From the NCBI GenBank assembly GCA_903834845.1, contig CAILKW010000792.1:1-36284 (forward strand): DNA of 36,284 nt, given 5' to 3'. Within the stretch, counting starts at the first letter, position 1. Every line of letters begins with the position of its first letter. Positions 35,174 through 36,284 of this stretch are shown one piece after another. The DNA is from an uncultured Bacteroidia bacterium. GTDB lineage: Bacteria > Bacteroidota > Bacteroidia > Bacteroidales > Prolixibacteraceae. The notes under the pieces are model-generated. The model worked only from the letters and a program-made list of their open reading frames with translations, was not told the origin of the DNA and made no database searches. Both the position numbers and the translations under genes were made by a program.

Positions 35174-35683
35174 TTAATCATTGACCCAGCCGAGCATCCC
35201 TCTATGCTGGTGTTTACCTGTTTCAGGATCTATTCTTTCATCAGTGTCAACCCAACTTATTAGACCTTTCTTCTGGATTATCCCAGTGTCGGGATTAATT
35301 CTTGTATCTGTGTCATTGTACCCCAGAAATCCCTCTTTTTGAATGTTTCCGGTTTCCTGATCAATCCGAGTGTCAGTGTTATTCCACCCTATCAATCCTT
35401 CTTTTTGCATATTTCCGGTTTCAGGATCTATTCTTTCATCTGTGTCAACCCAACCCCCTAACATTCCTTCTTTCTGTATTCGGCCGGTGTCCTGATTTAT
35501 TCTTTTGCCTGAACCAACAGAACCAACAATTCGTCTTTCATTTTCGTATCCCTGACTGAAACTGTTATTTGAATTGAAAAGTACTTTGAATAGAATATAA
35601 ACAACAATTCCATAAATAATTAGAACAACAGCAATTACGAAAGTTGCATAAGGAATAAGACCCCAAGCTGCAATTAGAAACAA
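35174..35683 (-). CDS. Membrane protein with five tandem 22-residue repeats
   Basis: The 169-residue product has one N-terminal hydrophobic stretch (IAAWGLIPYATFVIAVVLII) and then five copies of a unit T-D-x-R-I-D-P-E-T-G-N-x-Q-K-E-G-x-L-G-W (residues ~58-169). These are likely beta-hairpin units. I do not recognise the family. The start is TTG at 35683. The frame stays open for about 36 more codons upstream without ATG, GTG or TTG, so the true N-terminus could be longer with an unusual start. It lies 82 bp upstream of the channel gene on the same strand. Confidence 0.72.
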   Translation of the reverse strand: MFLIAAWGLIPYATFVIAVVLIIYGIVVYILFKVLFNSNNSFSQGYENERRIVGSVGSGKRINQDTGRIQKEGMLGGWVDTDERIDPETGNMQKEGLIGWNNTDTRIDQETGNIQKEGFLGYNDTDTRINPDTGIIQKKGLISWVDTDERIDPETGKHQHRGMLGWVND

Positions 35684-35811
35684 TGTGGCGGCAACTCTGA
35701 TTACAATCTTTAATCCACAATGATTAAAAATATCTGAGCAATCGCTGAATTTTACAATAATCCATAAAATTGGATAGGCAATGTAATGGCTGAACTAACC
35801 AATTTTTAAGG

Positions 35812-35949
35812 CTACAATCGATTGTTTCGCGTCCAGACTTCGGCTGATTCGGTTGCGTTGTTTACAACCTCAGCATTTGTAGCAGCGATAATTCCACCGA
35901 TGATCAATGGTGAAAGAATAAAAAGGATGTTTAAAGTTTCGTCTGTCAT
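35812..35949 (-). CDS. 45-residue single-TM peptide
   Basis: ATG 35949 begins a 45-codon frame (MTDETLNILFILSPLIIGGI, then IAATNAEVVNNATES and a charged tail) ending TAG at 35812. It has one transmembrane helix and a short hydrophilic C-terminus. It starts about 80 bp after the end of the 6S-like RNA on the same strand and ends 128 bp before the repeat-protein gene. Such peptides can be toxins, regulators of membrane proteins or chance frames. The clean helix and ATG make it plausible but unproven. Confidence 0.4.
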   Translation of the reverse strand: MTDETLNILFILSPLIIGGIIAATNAEVVNNATESAEVWTRNNRL

Positions 35950-36027
35950 TTTGATAATGTTTTTAGTACGTAATTTTTGATTCGGTTTTTACAACTTCCG
36001 TTTTTCCTGTTCCGGAAAATTTGGCAC

Positions 36028-36195
36028 AAAAAAAAGGCGTGGTACTGTAACTGTATCCGCCTCCGAGGTACTGGCATACCCATGCAACAAATAAGTAAAG
36101 CCCACGCCTTAGCGTGAGCGTTTAACTTATTATTCTTGTTGCATTTGAAAAGTGCCAGTTTTCGGAAGCAGAAATAAAAGCTAACGCCTTTATAT
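36028..36195 (-). ncRNA. 6S-like / Bacteroidales-1-type structured RNA
   Basis: On the minus strand a ~165-nt RNA would fold as one long, interrupted hairpin. A closing stem pairs GGCGTTAG (plus 36181-36188) with CCACGCC (36036-36042). A second stem pairs CTTCCGAAAACTGGCA with TGCCAGTACCTCGGAG. Then come GCAACAAG/TTGTTGC and an apical 8-bp GCTCACGC/GCGTGGGC hairpin. Large unpaired stretches separate the stems. The 3' end meets eight T (36028-36035), an intrinsic-terminator tail. A TTTG at 36230-36233 and a weak TAGTACAT at 36201-36208, 21 nt apart, would start it near 36194. The long bubbled rod is the 6S RNA architecture that holds RNA polymerase. Confidence 0.6.
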
Positions 36196-36200
36196 TTTTT

Positions 36201-36233
36201 ATGTACTATCGTTGTAAATTGACCATAAGCAAA
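36201..36233 (-). promoter_or_regulatory. Probable promoter of the 6S-like RNA
   Basis: On the minus strand TTTG (plus 36230-36233) is followed by 21 nt and TAGTACAT (36201-36208). The -7 keeps TA and one T of TTTG, so it is weak, but the position relative to the RNA is right. Confidence 0.45.
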
Positions 36234-36284
36234 TTTTGTTTAAAATATTCATCAAAACTAAAAAATTATTTTCAATAAATTGCT

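Noticed and set aside
36028-36195. Integron attC site or retron msr-msd in the terminal hairpin
   Set aside because: The palindrome is long and has a CTTAGCGTGAGC motif on the plus strand. But no integrase or reverse transcriptase gene is visible, no second copy exists in the window, and the eight-T tail plus upstream promoter on the minus strand fit a free RNA better. The window ends 89 bp further, so this is not absolute.

Overview
The window looks like a stretch of a Bacteroidota chromosome, most likely near Bacteroidales or Marinilabiliales. Four things point there. The DNA is AT-rich. Several gene starts carry the -33/-7 promoter pattern of this phylum (TTTG, about 20 nt, TAnnTTTG), as at 30369-30400, 18388-18418 and 14629-14658. 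The genes include a PorP/SprF-type outer-membrane protein, two FucP-like sugar permeases and a lamin-tail exoprotein. The last 170 bases hold a 6S-like RNA resembling those of Bacteroidales.

Layout. 1-451: end of a secreted lamin-tail protein, followed by a long hairpin. 757-5072 (+): a likely operon of a divergent CYTH-like protein, a canonical CYTH tunnel phosphatase, a DASS/SLC13 anion transporter and an unrecognised membrane-anchored protein. 5099-6034 (-): a PPP-type metallophosphoesterase. 6158-9807: a galactose block, with permease and galK on the minus strand and galM diverging on the plus strand. 9925-11835 (+): AMP-forming acyl-CoA synthetase. 11906-14505 (-): zinc-ribbon membrane protein, alanine dehydrogenase and tsaE. 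14693-16039 (+): gcvH and a PorP/SprF-like protein. 16132-18363 (-): TPR protein. 18490-21052 (+): polyphosphate kinase overlapping a helical-repeat gene. 21049-23517 (-): membrane protein, M19 dipeptidase and riboflavin synthase. 23616-24463 (+): OsmC and YhbP-like proteins. 24518-25012 (-): SixA. 25221-27650 (-): ROK glucokinase with its sugar permease. 27780-29698 (+): aldo-keto reductase overlapping an AEC transporter. 29685-30023 (-): a conserved small protein.

From about 30.1 kb the content changes from housekeeping to accessory genes. First comes a single AAA-type ATPase with a near-consensus promoter overlapped by two copies of a 14-bp operator-like repeat. Next are a decayed DUF2442 gene and an Rpn-family PD-(D/E)XK nuclease enclosed by 28-bp imperfect direct repeats. 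The minus strand then carries a stand-alone HsdR-N-like nuclease domain gene 4 nt behind a BacNav-like voltage-gated channel gene, preceded by a TM protein with five 22-residue repeats, a 45-codon membrane peptide and the 6S-like RNA.

The main metabolic themes are galactose and glucose uptake with phosphorylation (6158-9807, 25221-27650) and inorganic polyphosphate/triphosphate chemistry (two CYTH proteins and PPK1). The part most likely to hold something undescribed is 30.3-36.2 kb, especially the channel/nuclease pair and the repeat-bounded Rpn unit. No rRNA, tRNA, CRISPR array, transposase with terminal inverted repeats or complete restriction-modification system was seen.
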